This document shows, one piece after another, positions 33,186 through 40,988 of a DNA stretch of 64,000 nt; the stretch's first letter is position 1, and each line of letters starts with the position of its first letter. Position numbers and translations under genes: made by a program. Source of the stretch: Alphaproteobacteria bacterium. GTDB taxonomy: Bacteria; Pseudomonadota; Alphaproteobacteria; Micavibrionales; UBA2020. The notes under the pieces were generated by a model, which had not been told where the DNA came from, ran no database searches, and saw nothing but the letters and a program-made list of their open reading frames with translations. The stretch spans positions 26,414-90,413 of the forward strand of contig SCTB01000125.1 in assembly GCA_004297545.1 (NCBI GenBank), written 5' to 3'.

Positions 33186-33275
33186 TGTCATGCCCGCGCA
33201 GGCGGGCATCCGGCCTGCGGCGCAGCCGCATTTATAAATGCATGCGGCCAGACCCCGCCTTCGCGGGGGTGGCGA
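33186..33275. repeat. Intergenic multi-hairpin repeat (GCCCGC type)
   Basis: Three successive stems: ATGCCCGC/GCGGGCAT (33190-33209), GCCGCAT/ATGCGGC (about 33225-33248) and CCCCGC/GCGGGG (33253-33268). Such sequences are common dispersed repeats. On the minus strand it gives rise to the familiar spurious start MPACAGMT. It fills the convergent gap after the HExxH genes and could stop transcription. Confidence 0.65.
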
Positions 33276-33292
33276 GTAGGTAAAATTATCGC

Positions 33293-33973
33293 TTAATAAT
33301 TCGGCTTGATTTTCCGGACCGGCAGGTCGGCGGCGACGGGTTCGTCGTCGATCATTTCGATCATGCCGTTTTCGGTCATCGAGAAACGCGCGGAGAAGAG
33401 CGCGTTGCCGTAGAGGACCATGGCGGAAGCCTCGAACGCGCCTTCGGCCGTGCGGCCTTCGAAGGTGGCGGGGCGGATGGCACCCTCGATGACTTTTTTG
33501 GTGTTGGGGTCGAGCTTCTGCTGGTCGAGGGCCGGGTGGTCGAGGCCTTCGACGATCAGGAAGGGCCCTTCGTCGCCGTGGACGAAGTAGCAGAAGAAGC
33601 GTAAGTATTCGAGCGTGTTCTGCTCGGTGACCTTGATGGGGTCCGCCTCGTTCGCGTCATGGATGGGCGCGGAGGAGCCGTCGAGCAGGAACATGCGGCC
33701 TTGCTTGGCCAGGAACCAGAAGGGGCCCGTGTTGGGCGCCCAGGCGGTGTCGTTCACGCGCACGAGGCCGATGGAATTGTAGAAGGGCAGCTGGCACCAT
33801 TCCGCGGTCGAGGTCGCGGCGGCAGCATTATGCTTGCCCTGGATGGGGTTGATCAGCTTCAGGAAGGGCTCCAGCTGGGCACCCGTCACTTTCTGCCAGT
33901 TATACTGATCAAACATCGTGTTGCCTGCCTTGTCAGGTGAATCCCGTAATGCCGTCTGCTGTGATGTTGTCAT
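33293..33973 (-). CDS. Conserved hypothetical protein, 226 aa
   Basis: A soluble protein of unknown function. Conserved-looking blocks are WCQLPFYNSIGLVRVND, TLEYLRFFCYFVHGDEGPFL and EGLDHPAL; the composition suggests an alpha/beta enzyme-like or ligand-binding fold. The C-terminus ADLPVRKIKPNY is basic. An internal Met (MFDQYNW, residue 20) could be the real start, with AAGGCAGG upstream. It precedes no obvious partner; argE is upstream on the same strand. Confidence 0.7.
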   Translation of the reverse strand: MTTSQQTALRDSPDKAGNTMFDQYNWQKVTGAQLEPFLKLINPIQGKHNAAAATSTAEWCQLPFYNSIGLVRVNDTAWAPNTGPFWFLAKQGRMFLLDGSSAPIHDANEADPIKVTEQNTLEYLRFFCYFVHGDEGPFLIVEGLDHPALDQQKLDPNTKKVIEGAIRPATFEGRTAEGAFEASAMVLYGNALFSARFSMTENGMIEMIDDEPVAADLPVRKIKPNY

Positions 33974-34014
33974 GACTGTCCCAATAAAGCAAGGGTTTGA
34001 AATACAAGACCGTT

Positions 34015-35184
34015 TTAGGCCGCCGTGCGCAATTTGTCAACAAGTCTGTCCATAAAGTTCTCGCATTTGACCAGCTGTTCCTTGGCGATGAACTCGTTGG
34101 GCTTGTGCGCCTGGGCGATAGACCCCGGCCCGCAGACCACGGTCGGGATGCCCTGATGGGCGAAAATCCCGGCTTCGGTCGCGAAACTGACCTTCTCCGT
34201 TGAGTTAGCGCCGGAGAGGGACAAAACAAGGTCCACCATGGGGTTGTCGTTGGCGATGTCGAAGGAGTGTACCCCAGCCGTATACTTGAATTCGAAGCCC
34301 GATTTGGGGTCGATGTCCTTCATGCGGGGCTCGAGGTTCTTGAAGGCGTACTGGCGGATTTCCTCGATGATCTGTTCGGGGTCGACCTCGGGGATATTGC
34401 GCACCTCAAGCGAGAATTCGCAGCGGTTGGGCACGATGTTGAGAGCCGTGCCCCCCTTCATGATGCCGACGTGAACAGTGGTAAAGGGCGGATCGAACTG
34501 CTTGTTGAAGGGCCCTTCGTTGCCAATGCGGCGCGCAACCGACTTGGCATAGGCGACAAGCTCGGCCGCGTATTCGACGGCGTTCACCGCGTAAGGGGCG
34601 AGCGACGAATGGGATTCCTTGCCGTGCACCGTGCATTCGAGATCGCAAATGCCTTTGTGGCCGGTAATCGTTTTCATGGATGTGGGCTCGCCCACGACGC
34701 AGAGTTTCGGTTTCACCGGCATTTTGCCGATGAATTCGGCGAGGCTGTGCGCGCCAAGGCAGCCCAGTTCCTCGTCGTATGAAAACGCGAAGTGTATCGG
34801 TGACTTCAGCGGTTTTTTGACCATCTCGGGCAGCTTCGAGAGCGCGACCGCGATAAAGCCCTTCATGTCGCAGGTGCCGCGCGCATAGAGCATCTCGTTC
34901 TGTTCGCGCAGCTTGAAGGGGTCGCTGTCCCAGGCCTGGCCTTCGACGGGCACGACATCGGTATGCCCCGACAGGACGACGCCGGGCTTGTCGGCGGGGC
35001 CGACGATGGCGTGCAGGTTGGCCTTGTTCTTCGTCTCGTCGTGGATGAGCGTCGACTTGATGCCGTATTCGTCCAGGTAATCCTGAACCCAGTGAATGAG
35101 TTCGAGGTTCGTCTTCACGCTGGTGGTGTCGAAGCTGACCAGCTTCGCGAGCATTTCCTGGGAGGACAGGACGGTTTTTGTCAT
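34015..35184 (-). CDS. argE: Acetylornithine deacetylase (M20 family)
   Basis: A 389-residue M20 metallohydrolase converting N-acetylornithine to ornithine. Metal ligands: SGHTDVVPVEG (His, then Asp), CDMKGF (Asp), and YDEELGCLGA (catalytic Glu-Glu), with EPTSMKTITGHKG matching ArgE. The dimerisation domain contains HSSLAPYAVNAVEYAAELV. CGPGSIAQAHKPNEFI carries the C-terminal His. The ATG at 35184 is used. Other M20 deacylases are possible, but the ArgE fit is good. Confidence 0.92.
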   Translation of the reverse strand: MTKTVLSSQEMLAKLVSFDTTSVKTNLELIHWVQDYLDEYGIKSTLIHDETKNKANLHAIVGPADKPGVVLSGHTDVVPVEGQAWDSDPFKLREQNEMLYARGTCDMKGFIAVALSKLPEMVKKPLKSPIHFAFSYDEELGCLGAHSLAEFIGKMPVKPKLCVVGEPTSMKTITGHKGICDLECTVHGKESHSSLAPYAVNAVEYAAELVAYAKSVARRIGNEGPFNKQFDPPFTTVHVGIMKGGTALNIVPNRCEFSLEVRNIPEVDPEQIIEEIRQYAFKNLEPRMKDIDPKSGFEFKYTAGVHSFDIANDNPMVDLVLSLSGANSTEKVSFATEAGIFAHQGIPTVVCGPGSIAQAHKPNEFIAKEQLVKCENFMDRLVDKLRTAA

Positions 35185-35277
35185 GATGGCGCCGCTCTTT
35201 CGCAAGGTGTATAATGGAAGCTATAGGCCTTCCGCCCTGCAGTGTTAGCAGTAATTTCGCCCGTTTTGAAGGATTTC

Positions 35278-36138
35278 ATGGCCGAGGAGAAAGTGCTGAT
35301 TTGTCAAAAACCGGCCCGGGCCGCGGCCCCGCTGGTGCTCGACAGCCCCCACAGCGGCAATGTGTACCCCGAAGATTTCGGCCATGCCTGCCCGAAGGAA
35401 TGGCTGGAGGAGACGGAGGACGCCTTCGTCCATGAGCTTTTCGGCTCAGGTCCCGCGCAGGGCGTACCGCTGCTTTCCGCCCTCTTCCCGCGCTGTTATA
35501 TCGACGCCAACCGGGCGGAGGACGACATAGACCCCCTGCTGCTGGAGGCCCCCTGGCCCGGCAAAATCAACCCTTCCGCACGCTCGTCGATGGGCATGGG
35601 GCTGATCCGCCGCCTGTATAAAACAGCCCATCCGGAGCCTATTTATGACCGCTTTTTGAGCCCGGAAGAGGTCGAAAAGCGCCTTTCCGCCTATTACCGG
35701 CCCTATCACAGCGCCCTTGAAGGGCTTCTGGAAGAGACTTACAGCGCTTTTGGCGCGGTATGGCACCTGAACTGCCATTCCATGCCCGCCACTGCCAGCG
35801 GGTTGACGCGCCATGCGCCCGATATCGTGCTGGGGGATCGCGACGGGACGACCTGCGATGCCGCCTTCACGCGCCATGTCGCCGCCTGCCTGAAACAGAT
35901 GGGATACCGGGTCGCCGTCAACCGGCCCTACAAGGGCGTGGAGATCGTGCGACGCTATGCCGACCCCGCCCGCAACCGCCACAGCCTGCAGATAGAGCTA
36001 AAGAGATCCCTCTACATGGATGAGCAGACCCGCCGCAAAACCCCCGGCTTCGCCCATACCCGCCAGAACATGACCCTGCTGATTTCACAAACAATTGATT
36101 TTACAAGAAAAAACACCATTGACTTGGCGGCGGACTGA
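35278..36138 (+). CDS. N-formylglutamate amidohydrolase family protein
   Basis: A 286-residue HutG-like hydrolase. Signature pieces are LVLDSPHSGNVYP, CYIDANRAEDDIDP, the metal-binding HLNCHSMPA, and DIVLGDRDGTTCD, then NRPYKGVEIVRRYADPARNR with LQIELKRSLYMDE. It probably removes a formyl group from N-formylglutamate in histidine degradation or acts on related N-acyl amino acids; no other hut genes are nearby. AAGGA lies before the chosen ATG. Confidence 0.9.
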   Translation: MAEEKVLICQKPARAAAPLVLDSPHSGNVYPEDFGHACPKEWLEETEDAFVHELFGSGPAQGVPLLSALFPRCYIDANRAEDDIDPLLLEAPWPGKINPSARSSMGMGLIRRLYKTAHPEPIYDRFLSPEEVEKRLSAYYRPYHSALEGLLEETYSAFGAVWHLNCHSMPATASGLTRHAPDIVLGDRDGTTCDAAFTRHVAACLKQMGYRVAVNRPYKGVEIVRRYADPARNRHSLQIELKRSLYMDEQTRRKTPGFAHTRQNMTLLISQTIDFTRKNTIDLAAD

Positions 36139-36162
36139 CCCTTTGTTTCACATAACTAATTA

Positions 36163-36192
36163 TTGACATAATATTTGCGGAAGTGGTAAACA
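36163..36192 (+). promoter_or_regulatory. Sigma-70-type promoter of the HD-like gene, copy 1
   Basis: TTGACA at 36163-36168 followed by TAATA, and a TAAACA -10 at 36187-36192 (spacer 18). The start codon is 58 bases downstream. Confidence 0.5.
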
Positions 36193-36249
36193 TAATGCCA
36201 CAGAATTGAAAAGCCTTGCGCCAAAAATCCATAAAGAAATGGTGTGCAC

Positions 36250-37566
36250 ATGATCGAATGCCGCGATACGGGACTGCCCATGAACGAGCCGGAGGTCTTC
36301 AAGGCCTTCTGCGCCTGGCGCACCAACGCAAAGGAATTCGCAAAAGAGTCGGGCCTCAGCGAAGATTACCCCGTGGAGGTGGCGCAGATCGTCAACGCCG
36401 CCAATCCGAACGACACGGAACTCATGAAGCTCGCGATGCTGATGAGCGTTCCCGAAGCCGCCTGGACAGTCATGGAAAAACGCTTCGGCGCGGAGACAGT
36501 CGCGAAGCTTGAAGAGGCCTGGAAGCATGTGCGCACGGGCTACACCTATGCCGATGAAGCCAGCGACGACGTGAAGGGCCTGGCGCTGGCCGCCGCCATC
36601 AAGTCTTTCGACAAATTCATCTCCGACGCCGGCAAGCTCGGCCAGACCATGTCGATGGCGCAGATGGGAAAACCGCCCCAGGAAATTCTCAACCAGATCA
36701 TGGCGCCCGAATGCAAAATGTATGAGCGCCTCGGCAATAAGATCTCCGGCACGAAATATACGGCGCTCGAAGAACTCTATGCCGAAAAACTTTTCGAATA
36801 CCGCGCGGCGCGCAAGCAGCAGAGCGAGGAATTGCTTCAGAGCGGCTTCCCGGTTGACGAGGAAGATGATGAAGAAGCGCTCAGCATCCCCTTCGAAAGC
36901 CAGGGCCTGCTGGATGCGCCGGAAGTCAGAAAAGCCTACGACCTGCTGACACATGACACGCGCGTCCAGATGACGGGCCTTGCCTCCGCGCTTTCCGTCG
37001 CGCGTCTGCTGACGGAACTGCCGGGACAAAAGGACCCAGGCGTTATTGCTGCCGGCATGATCGAGGCCGGGCTGCCGCGCCGCAACCGCCTTGACGACGA
37101 ATTCCTGAACAAAAAATTCTCCGACAACGTGATGGGCGTTCTCGAGAATTACGATATCCGCGGCGCCTATACCGAGACAGCGAAATACATCACCGAAGCG
37201 CCGCCCGCCGTAAGACAGCTTGCCGTCGCGGGCGGCATCGTCATGCTCGACATGGCGCGCCGGCAGGGCGAAGGGATCATGGAGTACATCGAGCACAAGT
37301 CGGACTCGATGCCCGCACAGCTGACGGCGCAAATGAAAGTGGAACAGCTGGAGCCGCTGCAGACGATGACCGTGGTCATCCCGCAGGCCCTCTCCCCCAT
37401 CCTGGGAAAAACCGGCTGCCGCCAGCTGGAGCAGATTTTCGATGCACAGGTCAAAGATGTCCGCCGCTTCGTCGCGCAGCATATGCCGGAAGCGCCGGGA
37501 GCTGAATCCAATGGCGGTCGCATCGTCATCCGCCGTAAAAAACCGGGCCCGGATGTCGACTTCTGA
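36250..37566 (+). CDS. Large helical protein resembling a degenerate RelA/SpoT-type HD protein, copy 1
   Basis: A 438-residue soluble protein. Residues 30-130 follow the RelA/SpoT HD layout: YPVEVAQIVNAAN (family HPLEVAxIL), LMKLAMLMSVPEAA (family LAAALLHDTVED), VMEKRFGAETVAKLEEA (family EIxxxFGxEVAxLV) and DDVKGLALAAAIKSFDK (family IKLADRLHN). The metal-binding His and HD are absent. A second, looser copy seems to follow at about 240-350 (SVARLLTELPGQKDPGVIAA; FSDNVMGVLENYD). It ends in RRKKPGPDVDF. The idea is inference from pattern; function unknown. The ATG at 36250 aligns with the start of copy 2. Confidence 0.6.
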   Translation: MIECRDTGLPMNEPEVFKAFCAWRTNAKEFAKESGLSEDYPVEVAQIVNAANPNDTELMKLAMLMSVPEAAWTVMEKRFGAETVAKLEEAWKHVRTGYTYADEASDDVKGLALAAAIKSFDKFISDAGKLGQTMSMAQMGKPPQEILNQIMAPECKMYERLGNKISGTKYTALEELYAEKLFEYRAARKQQSEELLQSGFPVDEEDDEEALSIPFESQGLLDAPEVRKAYDLLTHDTRVQMTGLASALSVARLLTELPGQKDPGVIAAGMIEAGLPRRNRLDDEFLNKKFSDNVMGVLENYDIRGAYTETAKYITEAPPAVRQLAVAGGIVMLDMARRQGEGIMEYIEHKSDSMPAQLTAQMKVEQLEPLQTMTVVIPQALSPILGKTGCRQLEQIFDAQVKDVRRFVAQHMPEAPGAESNGGRIVIRRKKPGPDVDF

Positions 37567-37666
37567 TAATTTTTTCAGGTCCCGATTTTATCTTAATGCT
37601 TTGAAAAACCTTGAAAAAATACAGGGATGGCCTCCTCTCTGAGGGTTTATTTTTCACATAATAACA

Positions 37667-37696
37667 TTGACATAGCAAAAACCCGGGTGCTAAAAA
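37667..37696 (+). promoter_or_regulatory. Sigma-70-type promoter of the HD-like gene, copy 2
   Basis: TTGACA at 37667-37672 and TAAAAA at 37691-37696 (spacer 18), 75 bases upstream of the ATG. Each copy therefore has its own promoter. Confidence 0.45.
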
Positions 37697-37771
37697 TGAT
37701 ACCCATATAACAAAAAACAGGGCGGGCCATGGGTGTGTCCCGCCAGTATCTTGCAAAAGGAGTGGTACATC

Positions 37772-39154
37772 ATGATGGACTATCGCCAGAGCGGGCTGCC
37801 GCAAAACGACATGGCTGTTTTCAAGGCTTATTCGACCTATGCGAAAAACGCCAAAAGCCTGCCGGAAGAAACAGGCCTGTCCGAGGATTTCGGCATCAAG
37901 ATCGCGCAGGCCATCAACACCGCGACCAACGGAGATTCGAATCTCGTCACGCTGGCGCTTCTGTCCACCACGCCGCCCGCCGCCTGGGGCGTTGTCGAGC
38001 GCAGCTTCGGCAAGGAAATTGTCGGCCAGATGGAAGAATCCGTCAAGCACAGCCGCACCGGCTATGCCTATATCGAACAGGCGAGCGAGCCCGTGAAACT
38101 GCTGGCGCTTGCTTCCGCCATCGCCCTCTTCGACGAACTGAAGGCGAAAAACGACAAGGCCGCGGCGCAGCTGGAAAACCTGGCCGGCGGCATGAACGAC
38201 ATGAACGCGCTTGAATCCATTCTGCCCGGCATGATCCAGGGCATGCTGCCCGACACCTCCGTCTACGGACAGCTGGCGCGCAGCCTCGCCGACAAGACGA
38301 CCTGCCCGCAACTGGAGCAGCTGTTCAGCGAAAAGCTTGAAGAGTTCAAGTTCGCGCAGGCCGAGCAGCAGGAAAAACTTGCCCAATTCGGCATCATCAT
38401 CGGCGGCCCCGGCATGGGCCCGATGGGCGCGCCTTCGGAAGTGCGTTATCCTTCCTTCGAGGAAACCGGGTTGCTCGACGACCCCAAGGTGCGCGCCGTC
38501 TATGACGTCATCACCAGCAACCCGCGCGTGCAGCCCGACAGCTTCGAAGGCGCCGTCGCTGCAGGCAAGCTGCTGACGGATCTGCCCGCGTCGAAAAACC
38601 CGCTCGCCGTCGCAGGCGCGCTGCTCGATGTCGGCATCCGCGACCTGAACAGCGACGATTTCGAATTCCTGGACAAGAAGCTCGACTGGGATGTCATCGA
38701 CCTCGTGAAGAACTACAGCACCCACAACCCGCTGATGCAGGGCAAGCTGGCCTCCGCTCCCGTCGAGGCGCGCCAGATCGTCGTCGCGAACCTGACCGCG
38801 CAGCTCGGGCATGTGCGCGAAGGCGTGCAGGGCATGCTGGACCGCATGGAACAGCCGCCGGCCGATATGCCGGAAGGAATGGAAATGCCGCCCGAGCTCA
38901 AACGCATGATGGAGATGCAGGCCATGCAGCAATTGACCGGCGTCTCGGCGCTGGCCCAGCGCGCCGTGCGCCCCCTGCTGGGCACGCTCGACGCGCCGGA
39001 ACTGGAGGCCGAGTTCAAGAAAAACGTGCAGGCGCTGCAGGAATTCGTGGCCGCCCATACGCCGAAGGAGCCCAAGATGCTCCCGCCCGCGAACGACCAG
39101 GACCTCGACTTCCCGCGCCGGAAGAAGCCCGGCAACGATTTCAGCTTTGATTGA
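37772..39154 (+). CDS. Large helical protein resembling a degenerate RelA/SpoT-type HD protein, copy 2
   Basis: A 460-residue paralogue of the upstream gene: MMDYRQSGLP against MIECRDTGLP at the start, then SLPEETGLSEDFGIKIAQAI, LALLSTTPPAAWGVVERSFG and KHSRTGYAYIEQASEPVKLL. The second half shows LLTDLPASKNPLAVAGALLD. A Met/Pro-rich insert (about 365-390, PADMPEGMEMPPELKRMMEM) is absent in copy 1. The C-terminal tail RRKKPGNDFSFD matches RRKKPGPDVDF of copy 1, so the tail is under selection. AAAGGAG precedes the ATG. A terminator follows. Confidence 0.62.
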   Translation: MMDYRQSGLPQNDMAVFKAYSTYAKNAKSLPEETGLSEDFGIKIAQAINTATNGDSNLVTLALLSTTPPAAWGVVERSFGKEIVGQMEESVKHSRTGYAYIEQASEPVKLLALASAIALFDELKAKNDKAAAQLENLAGGMNDMNALESILPGMIQGMLPDTSVYGQLARSLADKTTCPQLEQLFSEKLEEFKFAQAEQQEKLAQFGIIIGGPGMGPMGAPSEVRYPSFEETGLLDDPKVRAVYDVITSNPRVQPDSFEGAVAAGKLLTDLPASKNPLAVAGALLDVGIRDLNSDDFEFLDKKLDWDVIDLVKNYSTHNPLMQGKLASAPVEARQIVVANLTAQLGHVREGVQGMLDRMEQPPADMPEGMEMPPELKRMMEMQAMQQLTGVSALAQRAVRPLLGTLDAPELEAEFKKNVQALQEFVAAHTPKEPKMLPPANDQDLDFPRRKKPGNDFSFD

Positions 39155-39169
39155 TTGGAATTGAGCAAA

Positions 39170-39207
39170 AATGTCCTCTTCCCTGAAAGGGGAAGAGGAC
39201 ATTTTCT
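39170..39207 (+). terminator. Intrinsic terminator after HD-like copy 2
   Basis: AATGTCCTCTTCCC (39170-39183), loop TGAAA, then GGGGAAGAGGACATT followed by TTCTTT. The 14-bp stem is perfect and lies 15 bases after the stop codon. Confidence 0.75.
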
Positions 39208-39215
39208 TTGAACGC

Positions 39216-39279
39216 CTTTCGCGGCCGCGAAAGTCATTAGTCCCCTCTCCCTCTGGGAGAGGGTTAGGGTGAGGGTACT
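39216..39279. repeat. Dispersed palindromic element, copy 2 (partial)
   Basis: CTTTCGCGG/CCGCGAAAG palindrome at 39216-39233, then a CCCTCTCCC/GGGAGAGGG stem and the end GGGTTAGGGTGAGGGTACT. This matches the right half of the element at 5825-5965; the left arm is missing and is replaced here by the terminator hairpin. Confidence 0.7.
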
Positions 39280-39345
39280 CCGTGCAGTGATTGGCGACGC
39301 TAAATTTCGAGCCACGAATGAACACCATGGCTGTTTTGCTTGTTC

Positions 39346-40398
39346 CTAGGTGAACACGAAGGGTTCCATCTTGCTAAATTCAATGCCGTGCCGTGCCGCC
39401 ATATTCTCGAATAGTTCGTTCTTTTTCCCACTCCCCAACCCCACCATTACGCTCTTGAGGGTACTGAGTTTCAATATTTCTTCGTACATTTCCGGCTGCA
39501 TTCCGCTAGCTTGAGTATGGTAAAATGCTTCCAAAGCCGGAGCAGTAGCTATTGACTTGAGCTGTCTCAGTCCCTTCATATTTTGGAGGTGAATGCAGCG
39601 TAATGACTTAAGTTTCGATAGGTCGGGAAGCTCAGTTACGTGCGGTAGCGATTGCAGGAACAAATGTTGAAGCCCGAGCATTGTCGAAATGACATTGATA
39701 TCGCAGAGCCCCCTTACTTGCCAGAGCTCCAGATATTTGATCTGATTGAGCCCATCTAACGCCGATAAATCGCGCAATCCGCCAAGTTTGATATCTAGCG
39801 ACCAAAGATGACGCAGACTCCTTAGAAACTGGAGGTTGGCTAGGCTTATCGACTGCAGAGTGAGGTCCTCTAAAGCTGCAAGGCCTTCAATCACCTCGAG
39901 GTCTTTTTGCTGTGCTTCGATATAGAGCTCTCTGAGCTCCCTGAAGCGACTTAGGTGTCCAAGGCGTGGCCGCTTCGATTTTGTGGCGCCCAGGAAAAGG
40001 TAACGAAGCTGTGTTGGCAAGTACGCAAGGAAATCAAAGTCCTCCAGGCTGAATATGCCGACTCCGAGACTCTCTAAGTTTTTTAACCCGGCAATATTTT
40101 CTATGCCCGTAGCCTTCATCAGGCAGTCTGCTGAAAAATGGCGAACATTACTCAGTTGAGTAAGAAAAGATAAATCGCAAACAGACCCATAGAAGCCGTA
40201 AACCCTTAACTCGACGTCATGACGCTTCGCAAAAAATTTCTCGTTCAGTAAATCCCAAGTCTCGGGCTCGACTGGATAGCTTGTCTGCAGCGTGCCTAAA
40301 TTCTTGTCTTCTGCCAAAGACCGGACCTCAGCCGCAGACAGCGAGCCCCTAAATTGGCATCTAGTTTTTGAAAGATGCTCATATTTTAATTGAGGCAT
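39346..40398 (-). CDS. Leucine-rich-repeat protein, 350 aa
   Basis: A protein built of LRR units of about 22-24 residues: LKNLESLGVGIFSLEDFDFL, LRELYIEAQQKDLEVIEGLA, IKYLELWQVRGLCDINVIS and LQHLFLQSLPHVTELPDLSK. The repeat L-x-x-L-x-L-x-x is clear from about 90 to 300. There is no signal peptide. The gene is more AT-rich than its neighbours, with different codon use, and sits beside a dispersed repeat, so horizontal acquisition is plausible. The ATG lies two bases after the stop of the upstream lipoprotein gene, so the two are cotranscribed. The ligand is unknown. Confidence 0.82.
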   Translation of the reverse strand: MPQLKYEHLSKTRCQFRGSLSAAEVRSLAEDKNLGTLQTSYPVEPETWDLLNEKFFAKRHDVELRVYGFYGSVCDLSFLTQLSNVRHFSADCLMKATGIENIAGLKNLESLGVGIFSLEDFDFLAYLPTQLRYLFLGATKSKRPRLGHLSRFRELRELYIEAQQKDLEVIEGLAALEDLTLQSISLANLQFLRSLRHLWSLDIKLGGLRDLSALDGLNQIKYLELWQVRGLCDINVISTMLGLQHLFLQSLPHVTELPDLSKLKSLRCIHLQNMKGLRQLKSIATAPALEAFYHTQASGMQPEMYEEILKLSTLKSVMVGLGSGKKNELFENMAARHGIEFSKMEPFVFT

Positions 40399-40400
40399 GA

Positions 40401-40934
40401 CTAAATCTTCTGCAGCTTCTTTTCCTCATAGGCGCAGGTGATCTCGCCGCCGCGGATGGCGGCGGGGATGTCGAAGGTGCGCTTGATGCCGGCCTTCAGG
40501 TCTTCGTCCAGCGCGTAGAGGCTGGTGCAGGCCACGCGCTTGTCGGGCGGGCCTTCGACCATGGGGCAGAAAATCAGCTTTTGCCCTTCGGTATCGAACA
40601 ACCCCATGATGTCCATGCTCTCCGCGCCTTTTTTGCGCATGATCGGGATTGTCACTTTGGCGCCGGGGGCGAGCGCGAAAGCCGCTTCCGTATAGGCCGC
40701 CCAGCTGCGGCCGAAATGCGCGTCGCCGCGGCCGATGCGGCAGTAAAGCTGCACGGCGGGCGCGGGCGCCTCCGGCGCGGCCATCTGCGCGACTTCGCTG
40801 TCGAGCGGATGGAACTGCTGCTGCGGCGGCTGCTGGAGCTTCGAGAGGAACGGCATGTTCGCGCAGCCCGCCAGCGAAAGCGCCGCCGACAGGGAAAGCA
40901 TCGCCCTTATTTGACGCCCGCGCATGATTTTCAT
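40401..40934 (-). CDS. Hypothetical lipoprotein, 177 aa
   Basis: The signal sequence ends in LSAALSLAGCANM, a lipobox with Cys near residue 24. The mature part is preceded by a Gln/Pro-rich linker (KLQQPPQQQFHPLDSEV) and contains four more Cys (YCRIG, FCPMV, ACTSL, TCAYE), which suggests two disulfides in the periplasm. The fold and function are unknown. It is divergent from the site-2 protease, whose start is 55 bases away, and upstream of the LRR gene. Confidence 0.78.
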   Translation of the reverse strand: MKIMRGRQIRAMLSLSAALSLAGCANMPFLSKLQQPPQQQFHPLDSEVAQMAAPEAPAPAVQLYCRIGRGDAHFGRSWAAYTEAAFALAPGAKVTIPIMRKKGAESMDIMGLFDTEGQKLIFCPMVEGPPDKRVACTSLYALDEDLKAGIKRTFDIPAAIRGGEITCAYEEKKLQKI

Positions 40935-40988
40935 GTCTTGTCTTTCCGCATCAGGATATATTTTAATGGAAACCCGGGCGGGAAGCCA

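Noticed and set aside
32340..33209. Minus-strand open frame of 289 codons beginning MPACAGMT
   Set aside because: It begins in the GCCCGC repeat, a well-known source of this spurious start, and runs antisense to the two HExxH genes, which have clear motifs.
39346..40398. LRR gene as a pseudogene because of its different composition
   Set aside because: The frame is intact over 350 codons with regular repeats and is coupled to the upstream lipoprotein gene.
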